NCBI RefSeq assembly: GCF_017874315.1
Contig: NZ_JAGGLG010000034.1
Span: 1 to 48,529 of the forward strand
DNA length: 48,529 nt
From: Symbiobacterium terraclitae
GTDB lineage: Bacteria; Bacillota; Sulfobacillia; Symbiobacteriales; Symbiobacteriaceae
Reading direction: 5' to 3'
Shown here: one piece after another, positions 33,401 to 40,023 of the stretch
How the letters are laid out: every line of letters begins with the position of its first letter
Position numbering within the stretch: position 1 is the first letter of the stretch
The notes under the pieces: model-generated
Seen by the model: the letters and a program-made list of their open reading frames with translations, nothing else
Database searches by the model: none
What the model was told of the DNA's origin: nothing
Made by a program: the position numbers and the translations under genes

Positions 33401-35366
33401 CCAGGTGTGCCCCCTCCGGCTCCTGGGCGATGGCGATGCGCAGGCAGCGGGCGGCCGCCCGGTGCTGCCCCAGGGCCCAGTGGGCCTCGCCCCGCATCCA
33501 CCAGGCCCACGGGTAGACGCGCTCCTGCCGGAGCACCTGTCGGAAGGCCGCCACCGCCTCCGCAGGGTGTCCCTGGCGGTGGCGCAGGTGGGCCAGGTCG
33601 GCGGCCAGCACAGGGGAGGGATCCATCTCGTACGCCGCCTCGAACAGCTCCTCGGCCCGCGCCATGTTGCCCGCCTGCGCCTCGGCCTGTCCCCAGCGCT
33701 GCAGGGGGGTCGCATTGTCCGGGTCGGCGATAGCCGCCTTGCGGAAGAGGCGGCAGGCCTCCGCAGGTGACTCCCCGCGCGCCGCAAGCCCGAGGATGAC
33801 GAGCGCCTGGGCCTGCTGCCGGCCCGGCTGCTCCCGGACCAGGGTGACCGCCCGCTCCTCCTCGTCCATCCGCATCAGGTGCTGCGCAACCTCGAGCCGG
33901 ATCTGCCGGTGATCGGGGAAGCTGGTCAGCACCCATTCGGCGGCCTCCAGGGCTTCCGCGCGCGCACCCAGGCGCGGCCAGGCGCGCAGGCGGAGGAACG
34001 CCCGGGAGACCGTCATCTCGCCCTGTTGGATCTCGGCGTAGAGCGCCCGGGCCTCGTCCAGACGGCCGGCCAGCAGGTGCTCCCAGCAGGCCTGCATCCG
34101 GCGGATGGCGGCATCCTCGTCCGGCGGCAGCACGTCCAGCAGGCCGGCCGACGCCGCCGGGACGAAGGCCAGGGCCCAGTAGTCGGAGTGGGCGTATACG
34201 TGGTCGAAGGCGGCCACCCGCAGGTGGCGCCGCTGGTAGGAGTTCGGGTCCTGGATGTAGAGCCACTGGTCGTCGTAGCCCACGCAGATGTGGACGTGCG
34301 CCCCGCCCGCCCACTCGAGCCCGAGGATGGGCGGCACGCCCCGGTCGACGAGCATCCGGACCCGGTCCGGCGTCGCCCGGAAGGCGCGGGCTACCCAGCC
34401 CTCCTGCTCCAGGTAGCGGAGGGCCCGGTAGAGCGGCGTGCCGGCGCTTCCGTCCATGATGGCGCTGCCCACGGCGCGCTGGTCGGCGGGCCGGCCGTAG
34501 TAGGCGAAGATCATCGCCAGACAGGCCGGGAAACAGTGGTTGTGTCCCTGGCGGAGGGGAGGGACGGGCAGGCGCCTGCCGGGCTCGTCCATCGCGCTCC
34601 GGATGCGGCGCACGGTGCGCCCGGCGCGGCGGCCGGGAAGCAGCGGTGCGACGCGGTCCAGGACGCGCTCGGCCAGGTCAGTCTGCCCCACCGCCCAGGC
34701 TGCCGAGCTCAGGTGCAGGAGGAGGCGGGGGTGATCGGGGAACCGGTCGCACGCCGCCTCCAGCGTGCGGATGACCTCCTCGGACCGCCCGAGGTGCTGC
34801 AGGCAGATGGCCTTCAAGTTGTAGGCCCGGGGCTCCTCGCCGTACACCTCCATGTAGGCTGTGGCGCCGGCGGCGCACTCCTCCCAGCGGTGCTCGTGGG
34901 CGAGGATGTTGAGGCGGACGAAGGCCACGGCCTGCTCGGCCTCCGGTCCGGCGCCGTCCGCCAGCGCGGCCGCGCGCTCCAGCGCCGCGGCGGCGCTCCG
35001 GAGCCGGCGGCGGGCCGCATAGGAGACGGCCAGGTAGCCCAAGGCCCGGGACCGGTCGGCCCGGGTCCAGCTCTCGGATTCGAGCCAGGGGGTGAGCAGC
35101 TCCTCGGTCTCCAGGTAGCGGCCGCGCTCGAGGTAGGTGGCCGCCAGGTAGAGCGTGACGTCGGCCGGGCAGGGTTCGGTGCGGGCCGCCCGCCGCACCA
35201 GGCGCATCTCCAGGCCGGGGTAGAGCGTCAGGTCGGCCACACGGGCGGCGATGAGCAGTTCGTCCGGGGTCTGGGCGGTGCGGGCGAGCTCGCTGAGCTG
35301 CCGTGCGCACGCAGCGTACTGGCGGGCCTTGAGCTGGGCGGAGCAGCTCTCGAATAAGGGTTGCAT
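30435..35366 (-). CDS. Giant TPR protein with an embedded C39-type peptidase domain (1643 aa)
   Basis: Residues 1 to about 265 are TPR-like helices. About 268-415 form a papain-like C39 domain: Cys278 in GHNHCFPACLAMI, His in GGAHVHICVGYDD (about 360) and Asp in YIQDPNSY. About 420-1500 are many more TPRs with a large internal duplication; two segments of about 120 residues starting YPWAWW lie about 270 residues apart. Two hydrophobic segments close the protein (VITGALLACAAFVWPG and VPLAGWVATVLLFVFVHSLL), so it is probably tail-anchored with the bulk on one side. The ATG at 35366 follows GGGGGATATTC on the reverse strand. It sits next to GerP-like spore genes, so a sporulation role is plausible. 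C39 enzymes cleave after double-glycine leaders; whether this one is active is unknown. Confidence 0.88.
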   Translation of the reverse strand: MQPLFESCSAQLKARQYAACARQLSELARTAQTPDELLIAARVADLTLYPGLEMRLVRRAARTEPCPADVTLYLAATYLERGRYLETEELLTPWLESESWTRADRSRALGYLAVSYAARRRLRSAAAALERAAALADGAGPEAEQAVAFVRLNILAHEHRWEECAAGATAYMEVYGEEPRAYNLKAICLQHLGRSEEVIRTLEAACDRFPDHPRLLLHLSSAAWAVGQTDLAERVLDRVAPLLPGRRAGRTVRRIRSAMDEPGRRLPVPPLRQGHNHCFPACLAMIFAYYGRPADQRAVGSAIMDGSAGTPLYRALRYLEQEGWVARAFRATPDRVRMLVDRGVPPILGLEWAGGAHVHICVGYDDQWLYIQDPNSYQRRHLRVAAFDHVYAHSDYWALAFVPAASAGLLDVLPPDEDAAIRRMQACWEHLLAGRLDEARALYAEIQQGEMTVSRAFLRLRAWPRLGARAEALEAAEWVLTSFPDHRQIRLEVAQHLMRMDEEERAVTLVREQPGRQQAQALVILGLAARGESPAEACRLFRKAAIADPDNATPLQRWGQAEAQAGNMARAEELFEAAYEMDPSPVLAADLAHLRHRQGHPAEAVAAFRQVLRQERVYPWAWWMRGEAHWALGQHRAAARCLRIAIAQEPEGAHLVDRLADLYQETGQPGRALALLRSSPLLETSADLQYSLAVLLGSEGKWPEALAAAEHGARQFPEDLRFGPYLAEALRMTGRRDEGRALLIGLAAEHPTNAILQGRLGRFLLLEGEVEEGLRQLDLALQLDPDWKAPLDWAFLAGQQLDRPLPVLEYLTRRLLPGGEPWRQVELAKLWMEHDAARARELALTAWQHAAATAEDMAKAGEVLLLTDDPRGALAALRQALRRQRTYPWAWWRRSHAHWALGQRRAAVRALRVAAGQDPDSDYLLGELSDRYEALGQAERALALVRESRLTPRSADLQERLANLLLQQGLHAEALEAADSALQRFGEPGRFGPLAATARTRLGRESEAAELLTRLCEQAEAAGDGPGLGALARAWLAHDAAQAIRWGRRALELGKQEAPDQLAFGHLLLEAGDLAGAADLLQQVVGTSPSPQAFDALAQMAEKQGDPEGQIAWLGRAVDAAVRPEEVRRYADRLADVLEAQGKPAEITALMNRIEGRVNEAWRRTYLGYAAELTGEYAEAAVHHRAALELDPLSRWTHFRLPLALSALGQHDEAIRAAEAAVSRWPGDSGFHWVLGRCLLKAGRPHEAGLSFRTALELNPDAGPARRGLWEAVKADGLPALEAHLAGLPDTKRALALWWAGEWWREEGDQARAVAAWRAAALADPTDADPHIRLAQAAFADGDQEAAWRHAVEALVRRPGLFDFAHDLQRKSDPAIAAGALEAAVRRIGREHKAERADLLYLLGACHELNGRTAQAVEAWRWAVRDLPGQRGAVWRLAREYYERGAFGAVVELLEPLDEDGNLPADLDWLLVHYLRSAMACRRPRRPHWRRLVRERIESLLAEVRSDKPLLDRFARRGEIMFLGFLYARLEIEFGNRAAAAYGNVVDDRLVFALRLIAFRLRTALRRPALDVRPGESTEPAAEGPIGGPQKPGPLRWMGRNFVITGALLACAAFVWPGLELAVPLAGWVATVLLFVFVHSLLL

Positions 35367-35455
35367 GAATATCCCCCAATACGGAAATATCACCCCTTAA
35401 GTGTACTATAAAATGGCGCAACTGAGCCAGCGACCACCCGGGGGGTCCGGACGGC

Positions 35456-35490
35456 GGAGAGCCATCGCCGAGTTCCGGCGATGGCTCTCC
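35456..35490. terminator. Terminator after the reverse-strand gerP-like gene
   Basis: A perfect 15-base stem, GGAGAGCCATCGCCG (35456-35470) with CGGCGATGGCTCTCC (35476-35490), and a 5-base loop. It begins 5 bases after the stop of the gene at 35496-35735 and lies about 90 bases upstream of the TPR gene start. Confidence 0.75.
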
Positions 35491-35495
35491 CGCGG

Positions 35496-35735
35496 TCATT
35501 CCTCTTGGGCCTGTGCCGGGGCGACCTGCCAGGCGGGGGTGTCTATGTAGTCGCGGTCGTCGATGGCGTTGAAGAGGCTGGGAAGTCGCCCATGGTCGCC
35601 GGTGACGGAGTTGCCGCCGCTCACCGACTTGCTCTGGCTGCCGAAGCCGATCAGCAGGTTGGTTCCGATCGAGAAGGCGGACGAGGACTCGATGCCGTTC
35701 ACCTTGATCATATGGATGTGAAACTCGACGGTCAC
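35496..35735 (-). CDS. GerPA/GerPF-like small spore germination protein (79 aa)
   Basis: Starts MTVEFHIHMIKVNGIESSSA followed by FSIGTNLLIGF. The pattern I-x-VNGI-x-SS-x-F-x-IG is the mark of the short GerP proteins that make the spore coat permeable to germinants. The GTG start at 35735 follows GGAGAGGGGGG on the reverse strand. It diverges from a row of similar small genes on the forward strand. Confidence 0.7.
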   Translation of the reverse strand: MTVEFHIHMIKVNGIESSSAFSIGTNLLIGFGSQSKSVSGGNSVTGDHGRLPSLFNAIDDRDYIDTPAWQVAPAQAQEE

Positions 35736-35754
35736 AGCGACCCCCCTCTCCTGT

Positions 35755-35780
35755 CACCATATGCCGGCGGCGCATAGTGT
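35755..35780. promoter_or_regulatory. Divergent sporulation-type promoters in a near-palindrome
   Basis: On the forward strand CATAGTGT (35773-35780) fits the sigma-K/sigma-E -10 form CATANNNT. On the reverse strand CATATGGT (35763-35756) fits the same form. CACCATATGC (35755-35764) and GCATAGTGTG (35772-35781) are imperfect inverted copies, so each strand has an AC about 15 bases before its CATA, as in sigma-K promoters. They point to the gerP-like gene at 35496-35735 and to the cluster starting at 35824. Confidence 0.5.
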
Positions 35781-35823
35781 GGAGATAGCGGCGGGGGGCC
35801 GCCGCGCGTGGAGGTGGTGGCCG

Positions 35824-36069
35824 GTGGATCGTCTGCACATCGGAGCCGTGGAGGTCACCTCCGACTCGGGCATCGTCTCCGTGGGCCGGACCGTCGTCCG
35901 CCAGTCCGGGTCGTCCGGCAAGGGATCGCTGGCGGGCGGCGCGCTCACCGGCGACTTCGGGGTGGCGGTGCTGGGGTTCGGTGTCATCCTGGATGATGAC
36001 GGCCTCGACGGGCCCGCCTGGGGCTCGGCAGGGGGCAGGGCCCCGGCCGGAGGGAGGGCCCCGGCATGA
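35824..36069 (+). CDS. GerP-like small protein (81 aa)
   Basis: MDRLHIGAVEVTSDSGIVSVG recalls the start of GerPD/GerPE (a short beta strand pair with S-x-x-I/L-x-x-G). The Gly/Ala-rich tail (GGRAPAGGRAPA) is a short repeat. GTG 35824 follows GGAGGTGGTGG. The stop overlaps the next gene in an ATGA. Confidence 0.5.
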   Translation: MDRLHIGAVEVTSDSGIVSVGRTVVRQSGSSGKGSLAGGALTGDFGVAVLGFGVILDDDGLDGPAWGSAGGRAPAGGRAPA

Positions 36070-36341
36070 TGTACGGTTTCGGCCCCGTGGTTCCAGCCTC
36101 GTCCTATGCGGCCCCGGTGATCAACATCTGGGCCTTCAAGATCAACGGTGTGGACTCGAACGGGGTCGTCGGCACGGGCATGACGGAGATCGGTTACGTC
36201 ACCAGCAACAACAAGGGCAACTCGCTGGTGGAGCTGCTGGGCGACGCGTGCTACGGCGGGCTGTGGTATGGGCTCCTGAACGACTCGGACTGGGCGGACG
36301 GCACATACGCCAACTGGGCCGGATTCCAGAATGTGGGGTGA
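36066..36341 (+). CDS. GerP-like small protein (91 aa)
   Basis: Central motif INIWAFKINGVDSNGVVGTG matches the I-x-x-x-x-K-x-NG-I/V-D-x-N/S pattern of the GerPA/PF type. The rest is rich in Gly, Asn, Trp and Tyr (WYGLLNDSDWADGTYANWAG), as in coat proteins. It is translationally coupled to the preceding gene by a 4-base overlap. Confidence 0.5.
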   Translation: MMYGFGPVVPASSYAAPVINIWAFKINGVDSNGVVGTGMTEIGYVTSNNKGNSLVELLGDACYGGLWYGLLNDSDWADGTYANWAGFQNVG

Positions 36342-36347
36342 CGGGTT

Positions 36348-36824
36348 TTGACGTTCCCGTCGTACTCACCACAGTACCAGTCCACCGCCATTAACGTCGG
36401 CCTGCTGGAGGTCAACGGCCTGAGCGGAGGCTCGGTCAACCAGGGCATGGCATCCGTGAGCGGGAATGGCGGGGGAAACGGGGGCGGGGGGAGCAGCAAC
36501 CAGTTCATCGGCATCAACGGCGACTGGGCGTCGGCCTGGATTCACGTCGGGCTGATCTGGTCGGTGTCGGGCGCCGGGGCCCAGCCAGGGGCGGCGCCTT
36601 CCGGGCCGATCGGGCAGGCGGGCGAGGCGTTCCTTCCCGCTGCCGAGCAGCCCCCCACGCCTTTCGTGCAGTCCCCCCCGCCCGTCGTGCAGGTGCGCAG
36701 CGGCGACCCGTCGCAGCATGGTACCTTCCGGTTCCGGTGGGACCGCCAGGAGGCCGCCGCCCGCAGCGGAGAGCGGGCGAAGGAGGGGCGGTATGCGCGA
36801 ACCCGGTCCGGGCCGTCCCGCTGA
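36348..36824 (+). CDS. GerP-like protein with a Pro-rich tail (158 aa)
   Basis: The N-terminus has the same short motif (TAINVGLLEVNGLSGGSVNQG), followed by a Gly-rich stretch (GGGNGGGGSSNQFIGINGDW) and a Pro/Gln/Arg-rich tail. TTG 36348 follows GGGGTGA, which includes the previous stop. It overlaps the next start by 32 bases. Confidence 0.5.
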   Translation: MTFPSYSPQYQSTAINVGLLEVNGLSGGSVNQGMASVSGNGGGNGGGGSSNQFIGINGDWASAWIHVGLIWSVSGAGAQPGAAPSGPIGQAGEAFLPAAEQPPTPFVQSPPPVVQVRSGDPSQHGTFRFRWDRQEAAARSGERAKEGRYARTRSGPSR

Positions 36825-37701
36825 ACCGGGGAGGTCGAGCGATGCCCGGCTGCCCGGTGAGATCGTACCTCCCCAGATGCGGGAACTGCTGGCACAGGTC
36901 GCCGCGGCGGTCCGGGCGCTCAACCGGCTTGCGACCGCCCTGGAGGAGTCGCTGGCCCGCCCTCCCGTGCACCTGCAGGTGGAGCGGCTGGAGGTGCAGA
37001 CCCTGGCCTTCCACCTGGGCGACATCGACGTGGAGGAACTCCAGGGCGAGCTGAACATTGGAATCACGCACAGCGTGCGGCTGCAGCCACCCGTGCGGGG
37101 CGGGGATGGGGAGCAGGGCCCGCCGGCCGCTGACCCCCCAGGTGGGCGGGGCGCCGGCGGCGGACAGGCGCCGCGCGGGCGGGTGCACGACGGGTTCCCA
37201 GGCACTTCGGCGCAGGGCGGGCCCGCACCGGGCGGACCGGGGCCTGCCGCGCAGGCGCAGGATGGGCCGGCGTCTGGCGAGCGGGCGCAGGGGCAGCCTG
37301 TGCGAGGGACGCTGCGCAACAGCGTCGTCACCCGACGGCGCGCGCTGATGGACCCCGGCGCACCGCCGGCCCGTCCCGGGGCCTCGCCCACAGCCGGACC
37401 CGCGTTCCGTGGCCAGTGCACGTCGAGGGATGCCGTCGAGTCCGCTCCCAGGTCCAGTGCCACGTCGACTCCCGAGTGCACGCCCAAGCCGGCCGCCTCG
37501 TTGACGCCCAAGACCAGCTCCGAGTCCACCCCCAAGTCCACACCCGAGTCCACTCCCAAGGCCACCCCCAGTTCCGTGCCCGATCCCATCCGCAACTCCA
37601 TTGCCGCTTTTGATCCCGGAAGCGAATCCCTGGGCCGCGTCCAGGTCTGGCCCCCGCCGATGTCCGAAGGGAGCGCTGCCGATGACGAAGGGACACCATG
37701 A
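36793..37701 (+). CDS. GerPC-like spore protein with a Ser/Thr-Pro repeat tail (302 aa)
   Basis: Residues about 25-60 form a coiled-coil (MRELLAQVAAAVRALNRLATALEESL). The segment LQVERLEVQTLAFHLGDIDV then ELQGELNIGI matches the GerPC core, in which a predicted strand is followed by L-x-G-x-LNIG. The C-terminal two thirds is low complexity: Pro/Gly/Ala, then TPKSTPESTPKATP-type repeats. ATG 36793 follows AGGAGGGG. It overlaps both neighbours, so the cluster is one operon. Confidence 0.6.
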   Translation: MREPGPGRPAEPGRSSDARLPGEIVPPQMRELLAQVAAAVRALNRLATALEESLARPPVHLQVERLEVQTLAFHLGDIDVEELQGELNIGITHSVRLQPPVRGGDGEQGPPAADPPGGRGAGGGQAPRGRVHDGFPGTSAQGGPAPGGPGPAAQAQDGPASGERAQGQPVRGTLRNSVVTRRRALMDPGAPPARPGASPTAGPAFRGQCTSRDAVESAPRSSATSTPECTPKPAASLTPKTSSESTPKSTPESTPKATPSSVPDPIRNSIAAFDPGSESLGRVQVWPPPMSEGSAADDEGTP

Positions 37702-38068
37702 GCCGCCCGCCCAGCGGGCCGGCCCGCCGGTCGATCTCGTCCGCCGGGGCGACCGCCTGGTGCTCCTGGCCTCGCTGCCGGGGGTGAAGCCCTCCGACCT
37801 GCGGGTCTCCATCGTGGGCGACCGGCAGGTCCTCCTGGAGGGAACCGTCGCCTACCGGCACCCCCTGCCCCGGGAGAACCTCTCCCTCAACGAGCGCACC
37901 TACGGCCCCTTCTCGCGCACCGTGCAGCTGCCGCTGCCGGTGGACGCGGGCGCCGTGGCCGTATCATTTCAGGACGGCGTGCTGGCCGTTGACATGCGCG
38001 TCCGGGCCGAGGCCGTCCGCCTGAGCTGGCAGTCCAAGGAGGTGTGGGGCGGTGACCGACCCCGTTGA
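37682..38068 (+). CDS. Hsp20/alpha-crystallin-like protein 1 (128 aa)
   Basis: An alpha-crystallin fold: GDRLVLLASLPGVKPSDLRVSIVG, LLEGTV, FSRTVQLPLPVD and the signature FQDGVLAVDM. It lacks the C-terminal I-x-I/V tail that mediates oligomers. ATG 37682 overlaps the GerPC-like gene by 20 bases. In Bacillus, similar divergent Hsp20 proteins (CotM, CotP) are spore coat components, which fits this neighbourhood. Confidence 0.75.
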   Translation: MTKGHHEPPAQRAGPPVDLVRRGDRLVLLASLPGVKPSDLRVSIVGDRQVLLEGTVAYRHPLPRENLSLNERTYGPFSRTVQLPLPVDAGAVAVSFQDGVLAVDMRVRAEAVRLSWQSKEVWGGDRPR

Positions 38069-38552
38069 GGCCGCACAGCGGATTGCGGAGCAGCTGGAGG
38101 CCCTGGGCGACGCCTTCGGCGAGGACTTCCGGCGGGAGGTGAGCCGGGCCGGGACCCGGAAGAAGGGCCCGTCCCGGGGGAGGGGGGACGGGCCGCGGGC
38201 CGCATCCGTCGCAGGCCCGCCGCTGGACATCTACGTGACGCCCCACGAGGTGGTGGTCGAGGCGGTCCTGCCCGGGCTGACGGATCCGCACCAGGTGACC
38301 GTCGGCCTGGCCGGCCCCACCGAGATGCTCATGGAGGCCTACCTGCCCGACCGACTGCCCGACGGCCTGTACATACAGCGGGAGCGGTTCGCGGGCTACT
38401 GCGCGCGCCTGGTGACGCTCCCGGTCTCGGTGCGGCCGGCGGCGGCGGTCCGGTATCAGGACGGCATCCTCGAACTCCGGTTCCCGCGGCTGAGCCCGGG
38501 AACGGGGAGCGAGGGCGTGGCGGTGCTGCACGTGCCCCGGCACGGCGGTTGA
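38052..38552 (+). CDS. Hsp20/alpha-crystallin-like protein 2 (166 aa)
   Basis: A basic N-terminal arm of about 55 residues (GTRKKGPSRGRGDGPR) precedes the crystallin domain: DIYVTPHEVVVEAVLPGLTD, CARLVTLPVSVRP and the signature YQDGILELRFP. GTG 38052 overlaps the previous gene by 17 bases and follows AAGGAGGTG. Two adjacent divergent copies suggest a heteromeric pair, perhaps in the coat. Confidence 0.7.
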   Translation: MTDPVEAAQRIAEQLEALGDAFGEDFRREVSRAGTRKKGPSRGRGDGPRAASVAGPPLDIYVTPHEVVVEAVLPGLTDPHQVTVGLAGPTEMLMEAYLPDRLPDGLYIQRERFAGYCARLVTLPVSVRPAAAVRYQDGILELRFPRLSPGTGSEGVAVLHVPRHGG

Positions 38553-38577
38553 AGCCTGTACGGCGTTGGGGTAAACT
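38549..38577 (+). promoter_or_regulatory. birA promoter
   Basis: TTGAAG (38549-38554), a 17-base spacer and TAAACT (38572-38577), the same -10 as upstream of rlmN. Transcription would start near 38584, within 30 bases of the birA ATG. Confidence 0.55.
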
Positions 38578-38611
38578 GCACCCAGACGGAATCGCCTGGG
38601 GGGAGCCTGCC

Positions 38612-39604
38612 ATGACCACACGCGCCACGTCCGACCTGCTGACGCTCTTCGCCGCGGCCGAGGGCGGCTGGGTGAGCGGCGAGGCCATCTCGCGCAGCCT
38701 CGGGGTCAGCCGGACCGCCGTCTGGAAGCAGGTGGAGGCGCTGCGGACGCTGGGCTACCTGGTGGAGGCCGCCCCCCGCAAGGGCTACCGGCTGATCGCC
38801 CGCCCCGACCTGATCACGCCGGAGGAGGTGCGCACCGGCCTCGCCACCCGGCGGTTGGGTCAGGTGATCGAATACCGGCCCGCGGTGGGCTCCACCAACG
38901 ACCTGGCCAAGGAGCTGGCCCGGCAGGGGGCGCCCGAGGGGCTGCTGGTGCTGGCCGACCAGCAGACCGCCGGCAAGGGGCGCATGGGCCGGTCCTGGGC
39001 CACGCCGCCCGGGGCGGCCATCGCCATGTCGGTGGTGCTCAGGCCCGACCTGCCGCCCTACCTGGCGCCGCGCATCACGCTGGCGGCTGCGGTGGCCGTG
39101 GCGGAGGCGGTCCGGGATGCGACCGGCCTCGCCGCGGGGATCAAGTGGCCCAACGACGTCCAAATTGGCGGCCGGAAGCTCTGCGGCATCCTCACCGAGA
39201 TGGAGGCCGAGATGGACCGGGTGGCCTTCGTGGTCGTGGGCATTGGCGTCAACGTCGGGCTCCGCAGGGAGCAGATGGATCCCGCCTTCCGCGATTCCGC
39301 CACTTCGCTGGCGCTCGAGGGGGCTTCCGGCACGCGCCGGGCCGCGCTCGTGCAGGCCATCCTGCTTCGGCTGGAGCAGGCCTACGACGACCTGCTGGCC
39401 GGGCGCTTCCCGCACGTGCTCGACCGCTGGCGCGCCCTCTCGGTCACCCTGGGGCGGCCGGTGCGCGTGCTCGGGGTGGACGGGCAGGTCGTGGTGGAGG
39501 GGGTCGCCGAGCAGGTGGACGAGGAGGGGGCCCTCCTCGTGCGGGACGACGGCGGCCGGGTACACCGGGTGTTCTCGGGGGAGGTCTCGCTGCGGCCGGC
39601 GTGA
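38612..39604 (+). CDS. birA: Bifunctional biotin-protein ligase/biotin operon repressor BirA (330 aa)
   Basis: An N-terminal winged helix (LLTLFAAAEGGWVSGEAISRSLGVSRTAVWKQ, about 7-65) binds DNA. The central ligase has the biotinyl-adenylate loop TAGKGRMGRSW, then IKWPNDVQIGGRKLCGIL and VVVGIGVNVG. The C-terminal SH3-like cap is visible as VRVLGVDGQVVVEGVA. It loads biotin onto carboxylase carriers and, when biotin is plentiful, represses transport genes. An ideal BirA operator lies at 42293-42338 before bioY. The ATG is supported by GGGGGGAG. Confidence 0.95.
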   Translation: MTTRATSDLLTLFAAAEGGWVSGEAISRSLGVSRTAVWKQVEALRTLGYLVEAAPRKGYRLIARPDLITPEEVRTGLATRRLGQVIEYRPAVGSTNDLAKELARQGAPEGLLVLADQQTAGKGRMGRSWATPPGAAIAMSVVLRPDLPPYLAPRITLAAAVAVAEAVRDATGLAAGIKWPNDVQIGGRKLCGILTEMEAEMDRVAFVVVGIGVNVGLRREQMDPAFRDSATSLALEGASGTRRAALVQAILLRLEQAYDDLLAGRFPHVLDRWRALSVTLGRPVRVLGVDGQVVVEGVAEQVDEEGALLVRDDGGRVHRVFSGEVSLRPA

Positions 39605-40023
39605 GCGGGAGTTGATCGGCCCGCTGACGCACGGAGCGTCTGGGTATCCCGTGGTGCCCGCACCAGGCGACCAGATCATAGACAGTGCCCGCTCTACGTG
39701 GATGTCATCTACCTGGCGACGCCGCTGGCAACGGGCCTCCTGGCCGCTGCCGTGGCCGCCGTCGCAGCCCTGCCGGGCGTTGCCCGCAGGCCTGACGTGG
39801 TCCTGCGCACGGGCTGACAGCCGGTCCCGCGGGGGCTGGTGCCTGGTCTCGGCTCTCCTGATGAATGGCGCTGTGATGCGTGGGGCCGTTATGCCTGGCG
39901 TTGCCTCCGCGCTCGGGTATACCGGGGACTGGAATAGATTGGATAGCGCGCCCTCCGGCAGGGAGGGATCGGCGGCCCGTGTGGCGAACCATTCGCTCAC
40001 CGAAACGGGGAGGATCGCACCGG
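39605..40023. other. Mostly non-coding gap between birA and the MFS gene
   Basis: About 420 bases. Apart from the doubtful 39-residue membrane ORF listed at 39698-39817 I see no gene. A GGTATACC palindrome near 39917-39924 lies about 100 bases before the MFS start and may be part of a promoter or operator. Confidence 0.45.
39698..39817 (+). CDS. Doubtful 39-residue membrane ORF or gene remnant
   Basis: GTG 39698 to TGA 39815-39817 would give a peptide with one long hydrophobic segment (YLATPLATGLLAAAVAAVAAL) and a basic tail (GVARRPDVVLRTG). The composition looks protein-like, but no ribosome binding site is visible, so it may be a remnant of an older gene. Confidence 0.25.
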   Translation: MDVIYLATPLATGLLAAAVAAVAALPGVARRPDVVLRTG

